Below are positions 9,921-21,165 of a stretch of DNA of 64,000 bases, piece by piece. Every line of letters starts with the position of its first letter. Positions within the stretch are counted from its first letter, which is position 1. The notes under the pieces were generated by a model. It did not search any database, had not been told where the DNA came from, and saw nothing but the letters and a program-made list of their open reading frames with translations. Position numbers and translations under genes: made by a program. Origin of the DNA: Blastomussa wellsi (Eukaryota; Cnidaria; Anthozoa; Scleractinia; Plerogyridae); NCBI GenBank assembly GCA_947652115.1, contig OX393568.1:18115274-18179273 (forward strand), given 5' to 3'.

Positions 9921-10719
9921 TTCCATAATTTCGATGGCATCAAAAATGGCAGAGGCTGAATAGGGCCCTTTAATGCCTTGTGACACCTTGTTGGCTGTAA
10001 ATAACAAACCAAGTAGCTAACACTGAGTAAATGGAATTACTGAACAGAATCGACAGAAAAGAAGAAAAGTGACTGATTGCCACTGAGGCAAAAAAGGCCC
10101 TAAGCAATGAGTCTTTCCAGAAACAAATGGCCAAGTTTTAACTCGTTTACTCCTGGAGATTGAAAAAAAAACATGTTTTTTTAGACATTTTGAACATTTT
10201 CTAATCAGTTATAGGCTAAATGTGCTCCAAATCACTTCAAAATGCATTTGTAAAATAAAGACATGGCACATTTTTTTACTAGCATCGCATTTAATGAGAT
10301 TTTAGCTTGAGCTTGTGCAGAAATCAAAATTTTGAGTGTTTGGACGAGAAAGTGACCCACCTCTTTAGGCTTTTTATTTTTTTCACTTTTCCTTTCTCCT
10401 TTCCTCATATCTTTTTGATACATTGGTTGGCCTTTTTCTGGGCTTGCTTTCGGTTAAGTAATTGCCAAGAAAGCATCAATGAGACAAAAAATACTTAACA
10501 TGTAGTAGCCAAGGGTAAGTGAGGGAAATTTTCCACTGAGTTTTTGTGCATATTTCAAGTCTCATTAACCCAATCAATATCATCTGGGCATCATTGAAAA
10601 ACTTTTTCTCTCCTACAAAACTGTTGTAGAAGAGATTCCTATTTTGGTCAAAGTTGATGATGTCAGAAGCAGAACAAAGGTCAATTTCTGTCACGGCCGG
10701 TTCCAGCCAGTGTAGGAGT
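9921..10719. other. No gene recognised
   Basis: AT-rich, with short unsupported reading frames on both strands. No repeat structure was seen apart from short homopolymer runs. Confidence 0.4.
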
Positions 10720-11145
10720 CGAGTTTGAGTTTATTTCCCATAAAGTTATACAGTACATACAGTGTGTTACAATTCAGTAAATGGGGGAAGAAGACTAAAG
10801 AAACCCTTACGGGCTTTTACAAGTAGTCTCCCTTACAGTAATTAAAGATCTATTGAAATTTATTGAAATGGTATCCGTGAAATAGGTAATTAACGCACAG
10901 AATTACAATAATCAGATCTTATACATATATATTACAAATATTTGTTCTTTATTTGAGTACTTATATGCCGTATTATCACACATGGGATAAGAGAAAAAGT
11001 TTTAATTTCCTTTTGAATATTTTTATAGATTCTGAGCTTTTTATGTTCAAAGGTATTCCATTCCAGATATCAATTATCTTGTTGTTAGTAGAGTATTTTC
11101 CATAATTTGTTCTGTTAAACTCATCGCTAATGATGAGCTTGGGAG
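10720..11145 (-). mobile_element. 3' end of a CR1-like LINE
   Basis: Read on the minus strand, 11140 to about 10980 encodes the C-terminal tail of a reverse-transcriptase polyprotein, with words RTNYGKYSTNNKIIDIWNGI and PLNIKSSESIKIFKRKLK, then a stop. The rest (to about 10720) is an AT-rich 3' UTR. The peptide pattern matches C-termini of CR1/L2-type non-LTR elements. It is 5' truncated. Confidence 0.7.
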
Positions 11146-11167
11146 CTGGTGCCTAAAAGGTTAGTGG

Positions 11168-11330
11168 GTGGCCAAATGCGACGAGCAGAGAGGAGGTACC
11201 ATGGCAACCCTGGAAGCGGGAACCACCTGTAGAGCGGCCATTAACCGACACCGTCACACTGAAAGGAAATTCAGTGGAGATACTTACCTGGGAGAGTACT
11301 TAACTGTGAACATACCAATAAAACCACCAG
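11168..11330 (+). repeat. Dispersed repeat (inverted partner at 1425-1545)
   Basis: Shares the ordered words ACCATGGCAACC, CACCGTCACACTGAA and AGTGGAGATACTTACC with the reverse complement of 1425-1545. A 68-codon frame covers it, but there is no other support for coding. Confidence 0.6.
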
Positions 11331-11405
11331 CCACCCTGCAGGGAGGGAGGAGAGGGAGCATGAATCCGCAATGATTTGCAATAAGGCACAATTGGTCCGC
11401 TACGA

Positions 11406-11663
11406 TCAGCAAGCAAAGCAACAATGCACTATAGCAATGGCTACGAACACCCAAAGGGCCCTGTAAATCCCTAAAGGGCCGCCCCGTAAGTCACGTACAG
11501 CGATAGGTGCTGACCGCTGGCCAACACGCTCGAGCTTAACTTTGCATTTATCCACATCTAAATTGTTATGTAGATGCCTTTTTTCTCTAGTATTATAGTC
11601 ATGGACTTGTGCATTTTCTATAGCGGGATTTAAGCTGACTTCATTGTTTACCTTTTTTTTCAT
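11406..11663 (-). pseudogene. Probable LINE reverse-transcriptase C-terminal fragment
   Basis: An 85-codon minus-strand frame includes the word VHDYNTREKRHLHNN. This resembles the conserved (V/I)H-YNTR segment near the C-terminus of many metazoan non-LTR reverse transcriptases. The remainder is not recognisable, so the call rests on this one motif. Confidence 0.4.
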
Positions 11664-12064
11664 TTATAGCACGTGGCTTGGCGTACAGAAGGCAACATGT
11701 TAGATAGGAAGTGAAATTTAGTACCGGTATATGGTGCAATTTTTAGCCCTTTGCTTGTAATCTTCAAGGAGAAATTGTCTTTCAAAAACCAAAATTTCTG
11801 GGTGGCAAAAGCGCTAATGAGCTCATACATTCTTTGTAAAATTTTGAGTTTTTTAAACCTGCATCACACAAAAGGAATTCAATACATCGAGCTGAAGTTT
11901 ATTGGCAGAGTTAATCCTGCTATGAACTTTCAATATTCAGAACTTATATTTTTTGTAGCGCCATCAGAAACTGAATCGCTTATGCTAATGAGGCAAATAT
12001 TGTAAACAAGGATTCCCGTATACAGAAATCATTAAAATAGGACGGAAGTACTTTATTATAATTA

Positions 12065-12278
12065 CAGTGCGGACACTCAAACCGTGAACACTTGACATTT
12101 TATTTTACATTTTTTGTTATGATCATCCAATGAGAGCTCTTGACATAGACCAATGGATTTAGTGTTTTCAGCACCTAAGAAAGCTAATTCTTCTGTTTAC
12201 AGGAATGGCTAACATTGGATAATGGTAACAAAATGTAAAAATAAATGTCAAGTGTTCACGGTTTGAGTGCCCTCACTG
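12065..12278. mobile_element. Tc1/mariner-type MITE
   Basis: A 214-bp element with nearly perfect terminal inverted repeats of about 55 bp. The left end opens CAGTGCGGACACTCAAACCG and the right end is its complement, closing CGGTTTGAGTGCCCTCACTG. Each end abuts TA (12063-12064 and 12279-12280), matching the TA target duplication of Tc1/mariner elements. The interior is non-coding. Confidence 0.8.
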
Positions 12279-12299
12279 TAAGGCTGAAACTGAAAGACC

Positions 12300-12775
12300 C
12301 AATTAAAAAATCAATTATTTGATAAGTGTTTAAAAGAGCTAACTTAGTAAAGAGTGGAAGAGATGGTGTGTGTATGGCGAAACGGTTATGATTCTCAATA
12401 CCTTTTATTGTAGTTTGAACAATTTATCAAGCCTTTTGGGATAGTTATTTGCCCAAACAATATTCCCGTAATGGAGATACGGGTAAATTAGACTATTATA
12501 TAACGTTTTTAGATGTGTTTGATTGACATAAAAACGAATCCTACAAAGCAAACCTGCAATTCTTAAAATCTTTTTAGTGATATAGTCAATGTGGTTCTTC
12601 CATATTAAGAGTTGATCAATTATTATTCCTAAAAATTTACTCACTTCAACTCTCTGCAAAACATTCCCATTTAATGTGAGATGTAAATCTTCTTGCAATC
12701 GTTTTTTGTGGGATTTGAAAATGATGAAATTTATTTTTTTGTTAAAGAATATGATCGCAAAATCCTGATTATTAT
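12300..12775 (-). pseudogene. CR1/L2-like LINE reverse-transcriptase fragment
   Basis: On the minus strand the frame runs from about 12772 (NKKINFIIFKSHKKRLQE) to 12405. It contains VSKFLGIIIDQLLIWKNHID, the LYNSLIYPYLHYGNIVW segment and a following Leu-rich tail. It then breaks by frameshift and continues as a short LRIITVSPYTHH-like remnant to about 12300. The FLG-ID-L-W-HI and YPYLxYG words are typical of the RT thumb/connection of CR1/L2-type non-LTR elements. The active-site YxDD lies upstream and is missing. Confidence 0.8.
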
Positions 12776-12789
12776 GTTACAGCGTGGCT

Positions 12790-13637
12790 AGGAAACACCA
12801 ATTGAAATACCATGTTTGGTTAAACAAGAAGTTCCACTATAAAAGGGGCAGCTCCTCCCACATCTCACCCCTTTCGGGCGTGAAATACAAATTTGTGCTC
12901 TTGCATTCATCGCATGTAGAGTCAAGCGTCCTGCAAACTAAACACGATTCAAAATCTCATGAAACAAAAAGAAAATTTGGACAAAAATGAGATGTAGCTT
13001 GGTAATGCTTTACACACAACATTCTTAGAAAAGCGCGGGTTCTTTGTCAGCTGTTTACGTCTTGATGGCTGACTGACAACTTGGCGTGAGAATGGCCAGG
13101 CCAGGCCAGGCCCCATTTATACCGGAATTTCTTGTTTAAGTTGTTCACCAAATGAATTCAAAGCAGTGATGAGAAAGAGTTAGTCATGTGTGTTATAAGC
13201 CCACTTGAATTTTGTTATAGAAATAACTTGTTAGATTATGCAAACGCCAGCTCACCCTCCTCTTTCAAACACAGTTTTAATTTTAACGCAGGGAAGTTTT
13301 AATGTTGGCTGTACACTGTACATGCACCGGCGAATCTGTACATACACTGGCGAATTATTCTGCGGACATTTTTCTCACCTGGTGGAAATCTGAGTCCCTA
13401 AGTTAATGCCAGCTACAAAGAGTGGTTTGACAGTTAAATTAGGGGGCGGATGTCAATTCTACTGGTCAAAATAATTGTATCAGGTGTACTTTTCTTCCCT
13501 TCAAAAGAAGCCTGATCGCAGGTTAGCCTGGTTTAATTATCAGGTCCATTTTACAGCAGCCAAGACCAAATAACTTGGCCTAGCTGAATTAATAATTTTA
13601 TCGCTCTCATTAAAGTTGTTTTATTGCTTTATTTTAG
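12790..13637. other. Upstream of RBM41; no gene recognised
   Basis: Possible promoter and 5' exon territory for RBM41. There is a short CCAGG-repeat (GGCCAGGCCAGGCCAGGCC at about 13094-13113). No ATG-bearing exon with a matching donor could be chosen with confidence. Confidence 0.35.
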
Positions 13638-13695
13638 TTAGTGGGAGACCATTTAAACCTGATCCAACCTCGTATGAACAGACTGGAATTGCATG
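13638..13695 (+). other. RBM41: Possible 5' exon of RBM41
   Basis: Bounded by a good acceptor (TTGCTTTATTTTAG) and donor (ATG|GTGAGT). It reads open in the frame that continues into the next exon (peptide word RPFKPDPTSYEQTGIA). It is either a coding exon with an upstream start not found here, or 5' UTR, since the exon-2 ATG at 14801 aligns well with the human protein's start. Confidence 0.45.
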
Positions 13696-13774
13696 GTGAG
13701 TTCAGTCTCCTTATCTGTGGTACCCATAATTTTTTTTAATATATACAGTTTTTTTAAGCAAACAAGTAGTATTA

Positions 13775-14450
13775 GTTGCAGTAACAGAAGCAGCAGCAGT
13801 AGTAGCAGCAGTAGCAGCAGCCACAGTAGCAGCATCAGCAACAGCAGTAGCAGCAGCCACAGTAGCAGCATCAGCAGTAGCAGTAGCATCAGCATCAGCA
13901 TCAGCAGTAGCATCAGCAGCAGCAGTAGCAGCTGTAGCAGCTGCAGTAGCAGTAGCATCATCATCATCATCAGCAGTAGTAGTAACAGTAGCCGCATCAG
14001 CAGTAGCAGTAGTAGCAGAAGTAGCAATAGCATCATCATCATCAGCATCATCATCATCATCAGCAGCATCAGCAGTAGCAAAATAGCAGTAGCAGTAGTG
14101 GCAGGAGCAGTGGCAGCAGTGACAGTAGCAGTAGAAGTAGCAACAGCATCAGCATCACCAGTAGTAGCAGTAGCAGTAGCAGTAGTAGCAGTATCAGCCT
14201 CAGCATCACCAGTAGTAGCAGTAGCAGTAGCAGCATCAGCATAAGGCTGCTGCTCCTAATGCTGATGCTGCTACTGCTACTGCTACTACTGCTACTGCTG
14301 CTGCTACTGCCACTGCTGCTACTGCTACTGCTGCTACTGCTACTGTACTACAGTAGCAGTAGTGGCAATAGCAGCAGTGGCAGTAGCAGGAGCAGCAGTA
14401 GTAGTAGTAGCAGTCGCAGTAGCAGCAGCAGCTGCTGCTGCTGCTGAAGA
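13775..14450. repeat. Compound AGC/AGT/ATC microsatellite in RBM41 intron
   Basis: Runs of CAGTAG, CAGCAG, CATCAG and CATCAT trinucleotides on the plus strand to about 14243. It then switches to the complementary CTG/CTACTG phase (14246-14348) and back. Long Ser-rich and Leu-rich frames over it are repeat artefacts. The internal strand switch makes the block strongly self-complementary. Confidence 0.9.
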
Positions 14451-14800
14451 AAGATTTGCATTGATTGTTTCACTTTCTTTCTTAACTGTATTTCTCTCAG
14501 AAAAAAAAATTCTCCACTCATGTCCACCTTATGCCTGTTGGGTACCTGTGATAAGAAGCGCTAACCAGATCAATCATTTCACTAGTCCCGGGCTATTGGA
14601 CAGCCTTTTTTGTTGCACCCTATTTTCGACATGTGCAATTTATCTAGGGCCCCCATTACCACCCTCTAGCAAATGATCTCAGCCTATGAAATGTGACCTT
14701 CTGTGCAATTTGTGCTATCCTTCCTGTTTTTGTTAATGTGGGTTTTTTATTGCTTTAAAGTGGAAATCCAGCTCGTTATCAAAGCAGAGGAGTGGTTCGT

Positions 14801-17800
14801 ATGAACGGGAATGACTCTAAACCATTTGAGGATCAACGTCTTGGAGTCCCAGGGACTGGGACAGAGTCTGAAGCTGATCAGCACTTAAGGGGAATGGTGA
14901 AGAATCAACTGGATACAAATGTTACTCTGGACAGGTACAACATGATCAACAACTAATGCACAGGGGGTGGGGTGGGGGACTCTTGACTACCTCCCCTACC
15001 CTTTAATTTGGGGTGCTTAATTATCTCAAGGGTTACAATTTCAAAGTGAGCCGCACACCGAGTGGAACCAGTGGTCCACTTTTTTGCCAGCCAGTATCAT
15101 TTGTGTCACATAAATCGATAAAAGAGTTAACAAGGGGTAATTTGCAGCGTGATATTTCCTGAATATTTGTGACAGTCACTCCTAACAACTGTTACTATTT
15201 GGGGGTTCCCTTGAAGGGTCAACACTGCTTTTACAGTGCTGTACATTTAACTATGTTGCGACATAGGCAATGCCATGCTGTCAACAACTGTTCTCTCCGA
15301 CCACCAGAAATACCAAGAAATTAAAGTAGTTTTGTAGGAGAGCTTGTCACTTGAAATGGGCATTGACTCAGGCATAAAAATTATAGCAAAAAGGTTAAAA
15401 AATAGTTTCAAGGAGGTGGTGAAGGAGGTCATAGCACAGGGAGTTTCAAAACTAAGTATTTGTGATAGGAAGCCAGATCATTACCTCTATTGACGATTCT
15501 TTTTCTTTTTAGTGAGTTAAACAGAAAGAAGTTATTTCAATCATCTTCATCTTATGCACCATTTTGTCCTGATAAGACTGGTGCCTTGAGCTTAAAACAT
15601 TACCAGTTGCTGCAGAATCATGAGCAGTATGTCCAAAGTCTCAGAGAGTGTGGCTTCACGCAAGAGGAAATCCAGTTCAAACTGGAACAAGAGGGATATG
15701 TTCCAAAGGTGAATGTTTTGGCCAGATATTAGTAGATGATGAAGCTTGTGATGTAGAAATGCCCATTTAAAAAACTTTGAAACCCTGCGTGTTACATACA
15801 CCTTATTCCAAAATGGCTGCTGATTTATGCACATACAAATTAACTCTTGTTGCCTCGTTCAAGATAAAAATATTATTTTGATGTTTGAGCTTAAAAACGA
15901 GACAAGAAGGGCTAATTGGAATACCAACAACAGAATATTAAGATGGTAGCCATTTTGAAATAAGGTGTATATTTAGCACTTCAATACTTCCCTTGGGAGC
16001 AGTGGATGGAGCCCCATTGCACTTTGGCGCCAAGTTGTGTCGCTCCCGACCAAACGTCGCGCTACTGCCGTGCCGAACTAAATTAAAAAATAAAATTCGA
16101 CTTAAGCACGGCAGTAGCGTGACGTTTGAAACCATTCAGCTCGACAGGCTGAATTAAACGAAGGGGTAACGCTCAAAACGTCCGCTCTCGAATCTCTTTA
16201 CGGTGGCAAATTCACATTATCAACCCAATTGATGAAACCAACTTACATTGAACTAGACGCATGACTGCGTGCACTCGGGCTGCTCTTTTTCACTGAAACT
16301 TGATTTTTATGTATAAATATAGATTAATTACAAAACCGCGATAACTCTGTGTCACCTTATGTACAGCTATGAAAGTGTTTTATACCTCCATGAATGTGAC
16401 AAGATCGAATGGTTCAAGGTTGCCTGTGAATTTGCATATTTATAGTAGTCTCCATATCATTTCTGGTTCGTAAAATTGAAATGCAGAGATAGCTGGAGCC
16501 TCTGACTTCCGCTGACTTGGATTGAATAGACAATAAAATGTATTCTATGATTGCCCACCCCGGCAAAGTTATAACTTTGCACTTTATAATTTGAAACTCG
16601 TGTATTTCAACTTTTGTTTATTGACATGTACACGGATCACTCACAAATGTTCGCTCGTAAATTGATCTCTCGTAAGGCATGCGGACTGACCCGTTCCGAA
16701 CACGCTTAACGTCCTTTCGCGTGGGTCTGCCGCGAACGGCGTGTTCGTTTCTATGTGATTTCAGCTCCCTTGAAGTCATGGAATCCGTGTTACAAAAGAC
16801 TTTGAAACAACTTCTGCTTTCCATGTGCTCAGCGATGTGCAGAGCGCTGAGCGACCGCTCACCTACTCGACGCATGCGCTTTAAAGCCCAGACGGCGATT
16901 TGTGACTGAACGTGGAAAAAGAAAATAATGCCGAAATTACAACTCGGCTAGCCCGAGTAATTAAGTTCGGCACGACTGCTTAGCACGGCAGGCCTTGCCG
17001 TGTCGCACGGCAGCAGTGCGACTTGATTTCAAATGGCGTGCTCTTGTCCATGATGCATCACCAGGTTCCTCTTCGGTGGAGGAAATTTCGATTCCATCAA
17101 GCCGCCATTTTTCTGCTGGTGTCCCTTGGTAACATTCAATGCGCATACTCCGTAAAGGAGAATTCTCCTCGTGGCCTCCTCGAAACTTCTCGCGCGAACG
17201 TAATCCCGCCTAAATACACTAACATAATTTTTGAATTTTGTTTGGCACGGCAGAGGAACGACGTTTGAATCGCTGCCGTGCTAGAGTCGTGTAGCACGAC
17301 AGAGGATGTCGAACTTAATTGCTTTGCCGAACTTAATTCAAAAGTTTGATTCAGACGCCGTGCTTTTGTCGAACTTAATTCCTGAATTTAGTTCGGCACG
17401 GCAAAAGCAGGACGGCGATAGCATGGCAATGGTTTCAAACGTAGAGTTTAATGCAGTCGCGCCAAATTCAAACAACAAAACAAACGCAAAATCCCGCAAA
17501 ATAACTTAAATACATTAGAATAATTTATGAATTTAGTTCGGCACGACAAGAGCACGCCATTTGAAATCAAGTCGCGCTACTGCCCTGCGGCACAGCAAGG
17601 CCTGCCGTGCTAAGCAGTCGTGCCGAACTTAATTCAGCCTGTCGAGCTGAATGGTTTCAAACGTCGCGCTACTGCCGTGCTTAAGTCAAATTTAATTTTT
17701 TGATTTAGTTCGGCACGGCAATAGCGCGACGTTTGGAACAGGCCTAAATTCATAAATTGTTCTAATGTATAGCTAAATTGTTCTATTTGCTGCTTTTACT

Positions 17801-17881
17801 CGTTTCTGAATGTGAAGAATGATCATCGCAGTTAATTTGAATCCAATCTTTAAGCAATTAGAAAGAAGCCTGAAAAAATCA

Positions 17882-17915
<34 letters not shown>

Positions 17916-20900
17916 GATAGCGGTGTGATTGCTCTACCAACTGAACTATGAAGCCACACATTGGCAGCTAGGTCAATTTATTGAGTTCATATCTTCCCGT
18001 GAAGAGTGGAATGATCTATATCCGCAGTTCCAATATGAATTATTTCATATACTACACATCAAACTCGTTTCTGTATTAAAGGCTGTGCACCAAGACTCAT
18101 TTTGTAATGTAACTGTAGATAAATGTCGTTTATAATGGCCAATGCACTAAAGCTATGCCAAATCTTATATCTTTAATCTTTAATCATTATTTATACACGG
18201 TAAAAGCGGACGGAGATAGAAGGCATCCTGCGATGGCTTATGCAGGTGTCTCACTCAACTCTCCTTTCAGCAGCTGCCTCAGAAACAACTGCTTTATTAT
18301 GGCATTGCATTTACATTGTACTGATTTTATAGGCACCGAAACGAGGTCGGTATGGAGCAAACCCATTCGCTGAGCAAGAGAAGCTTAATGATCTCGAAAA
18401 AAGAATTCAAATGCGTGAACAGACACTGTCCTCTCCTGATTTATATGCTAATGTGCGAGTTCTGAGCAGGCATGCCTTGGAGGTGGAACAGTCCCTGCAG
18501 AAAGGAACAGAGAAAGCAAACAGTTTAAGCCATTTAGTGCAACCCAAGAGACACGGTAAGTCTGGCATGCTATCTCTTATTTTTATGATAAACATCAACT
18601 GAGATTTTATAAAGAACCTCGGTAATCATGAAAATCCTATCATTTTTGAATTCGCAAGACACCGATGTATGAGCATGGCGGTGGAAGCTTCTACCAGACC
18701 TCGAATGGATGTTTAAAAAGCCGGCTGTGAATAACATCGCGAAGTTTCCTTTATGTTTTCCAACGGCTACTAAGTCTGTAGTAAAATGTTCAGAGAATAA
18801 TTAGTTACCCAGTCATCTTAACCGAATAAGCTCCACGTTGCCTTTCATCTCTGGGTTAAAAAAAAAACGCCGCCTGGTTAGCTCAGTTGGTTGGGCACCA
18901 GACTGCCGTGCGGGAGTTCGAGGGTTCGAGTCCCCTGACCGGACCAACACTCAGGGTCTTGAAATAAGTGAGGAGAACGTGCTGCCTTTGCAAAGATATC
19001 TGCAAATGGTTAGACGTTCAAGTCTTCTCGGACAAGGACTATAAACCGTAGGCCCCGTCTCCTGTACCTTCAGTGTTACATGGCTAGCAGGGGACGTTAA
19101 AGAACCCACACACTTCTCGTAGAGTAGGGCACGGAGTTCCCGGTGTTGTGGTCTGGCCTTGGTTGAGTGTTCTGTATTTCATGGGTTGGTGCTATAATAA
19201 GGGCTTACAAGTCTGTTTGTGCCTTTCTCCCTTGTACTGATCTGTCCAGAAAATGCTTAAAGTAAAGTAAAGTAAAGTAAAACGCGTCCTGGTTCACCTT
19301 TCATTTGACTTTGACTTGCGCATTCATTGTCTTTCAAATCAAAATCATTTCCGAAGTTTGACTCGTTTTGAAAAAGAGGCGAAGGCCACGTGCAGATGGC
19401 TTAGGAGCCCTTAGTGTCTCGTCCATCTCTGCTTTCCGAGAGGCTCAAATACCCAATTATCTTGCTCACCTAACGCTTGAGAAAAGTGGGATAAACGGCA
19501 TCTCTACACGAATAACATGACGTCCCCTTAGTTTGCAGTAAATAGTTGTGTCACGTTCCATTACAAGTAATTTTCGAAAGCGCAAAGGTTTTCGTTCTAG
19601 TTTAATGATTGGCAACAGTAAAATTCTGCAACTCGTGGTATTCGCATGAGGTTTTGCCGTGCAAACTTTTTTAGGCTTCTTCTCTATATTTAGCCACCAG
19701 CCGTTATGCACATTTAACACGTATCGCAGTCATCTTCATCTCTTATCCATACTCAACTACCTTGTAATGTTTTTTTTCTTTCCAGCCGTTCCCGTGAACG
19801 ATCCACTCTTGGAAACACTAATGGAAGCAGATAGAATATTATCTAGATCAAAACAGCGACCTTCTTCATCTTCCAGAAACCAAGAGAAACACAAGGACTT
19901 TCCCAGAGAAAATTCCACGGAAATAAGCGACGATTCAATCCACAGTTCTTTGAACAAAGGGAACTCATTTGAAGACAGTGTCGGTGAACGTAGCTCATCC
20001 AATAGGGCCAGTCTGCCGCCGAAGATTATACCTATCGACGAGAACGAAATAGTTCAAAATAGACTATCGCTGGAACAAATTAAAGAAATTCCAAAATTCG
20101 CAAATTACCAACCAGGAGAACCGAACAAGGTCAGTGTTCATTGACTCCCCCTACCCCCGCCCTCCCATCCTAGGAAATATATGTTTTGGAGCTATCTGTC
20201 CACTAAACGTACCCGGTAGTATTTTTTTCCGAGAGGTGTTTTTAAACGGTTCTAGAATTAATAAATGTTATTGTGCCTTTCATTGAAACGCAAACTCAAG
20301 AGCCCAAAACCCAACTAACGATTGCGTATATTTCTGCCGACCATCAAAGAATCTTGAAAAACAGATGCAAATGAAATGGATTGTAATCTAACAATCACCA
20401 TCGTCATCATCATCATCTTTATTATTTATACACGGTAGATACATCAGGCCAGAAATAATGCTACTACTACAAAATAACTATGGATATTGACTATCTATAA
20501 TTTAAAATATAATTACATATTAAGTGATTTTATTGAACGATGTACAATTATGCAAATAGTAATATAACTTAATAGAGGAAGTAAAAAATATATCTACATA
20601 CATAAAAAAAAATAAAAGAGAAGAAATATTAATGCCTGTTTTCCATGAATGCCGTGTCAGTTAACTGAAACGTTTAACATCTGTCGAAAGGTAGCCAGAG
20701 ATTTTGCTTTCCTAACAGAAGAGGGCAGACTGTTCCAGAGGACAGCACCGCTATAGCTAAAACTATCTTTATAGTAATTGGTGCGTGGTAAGGGAACAGC
20801 AAGTTTATCCTCAGAATCACGAAGATTATAGCACGTAATAATATCGCTGCGTTGTATAAATTCAGAAGACAAGTAATTATAGGCGCAAGGCCATTTAAAG

Positions 20901-21132
20901 ATTTATAAACCATTTGAACTTTATGAATTTGACGCTGTGTTTCAAGATTTTTCCATCCTAAGATTTTCATAAGCTCATAACCGACCGACGTAATTTTTTT
21001 AGCTGGTTGAAGTGAACATTACTGTGGTTTTCAGAAACATGCGAATTCTGCTCATGTCGACGGTTACGTTTTTCACTGCCGTCAATCATCAAGCGGACCT
21101 CTCAGAAAACAGAGGTACACTTCAACAGGGTC

Positions 21133-21165
<33 letters not shown>

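Noticed and set aside
13653..14447. Long Ser-rich and Leu-rich reading frames
   Set aside because: They are translations of an AGC/AGT/ATC microsatellite, open in several phases on both strands, inside an RBM41 intron.
18872..18945. Stand-alone tRNA gene
   Set aside because: It is followed by a ~300-bp body and an AAAGT tail, so it is the head of a SINE; the cloverleaf is also imperfect.
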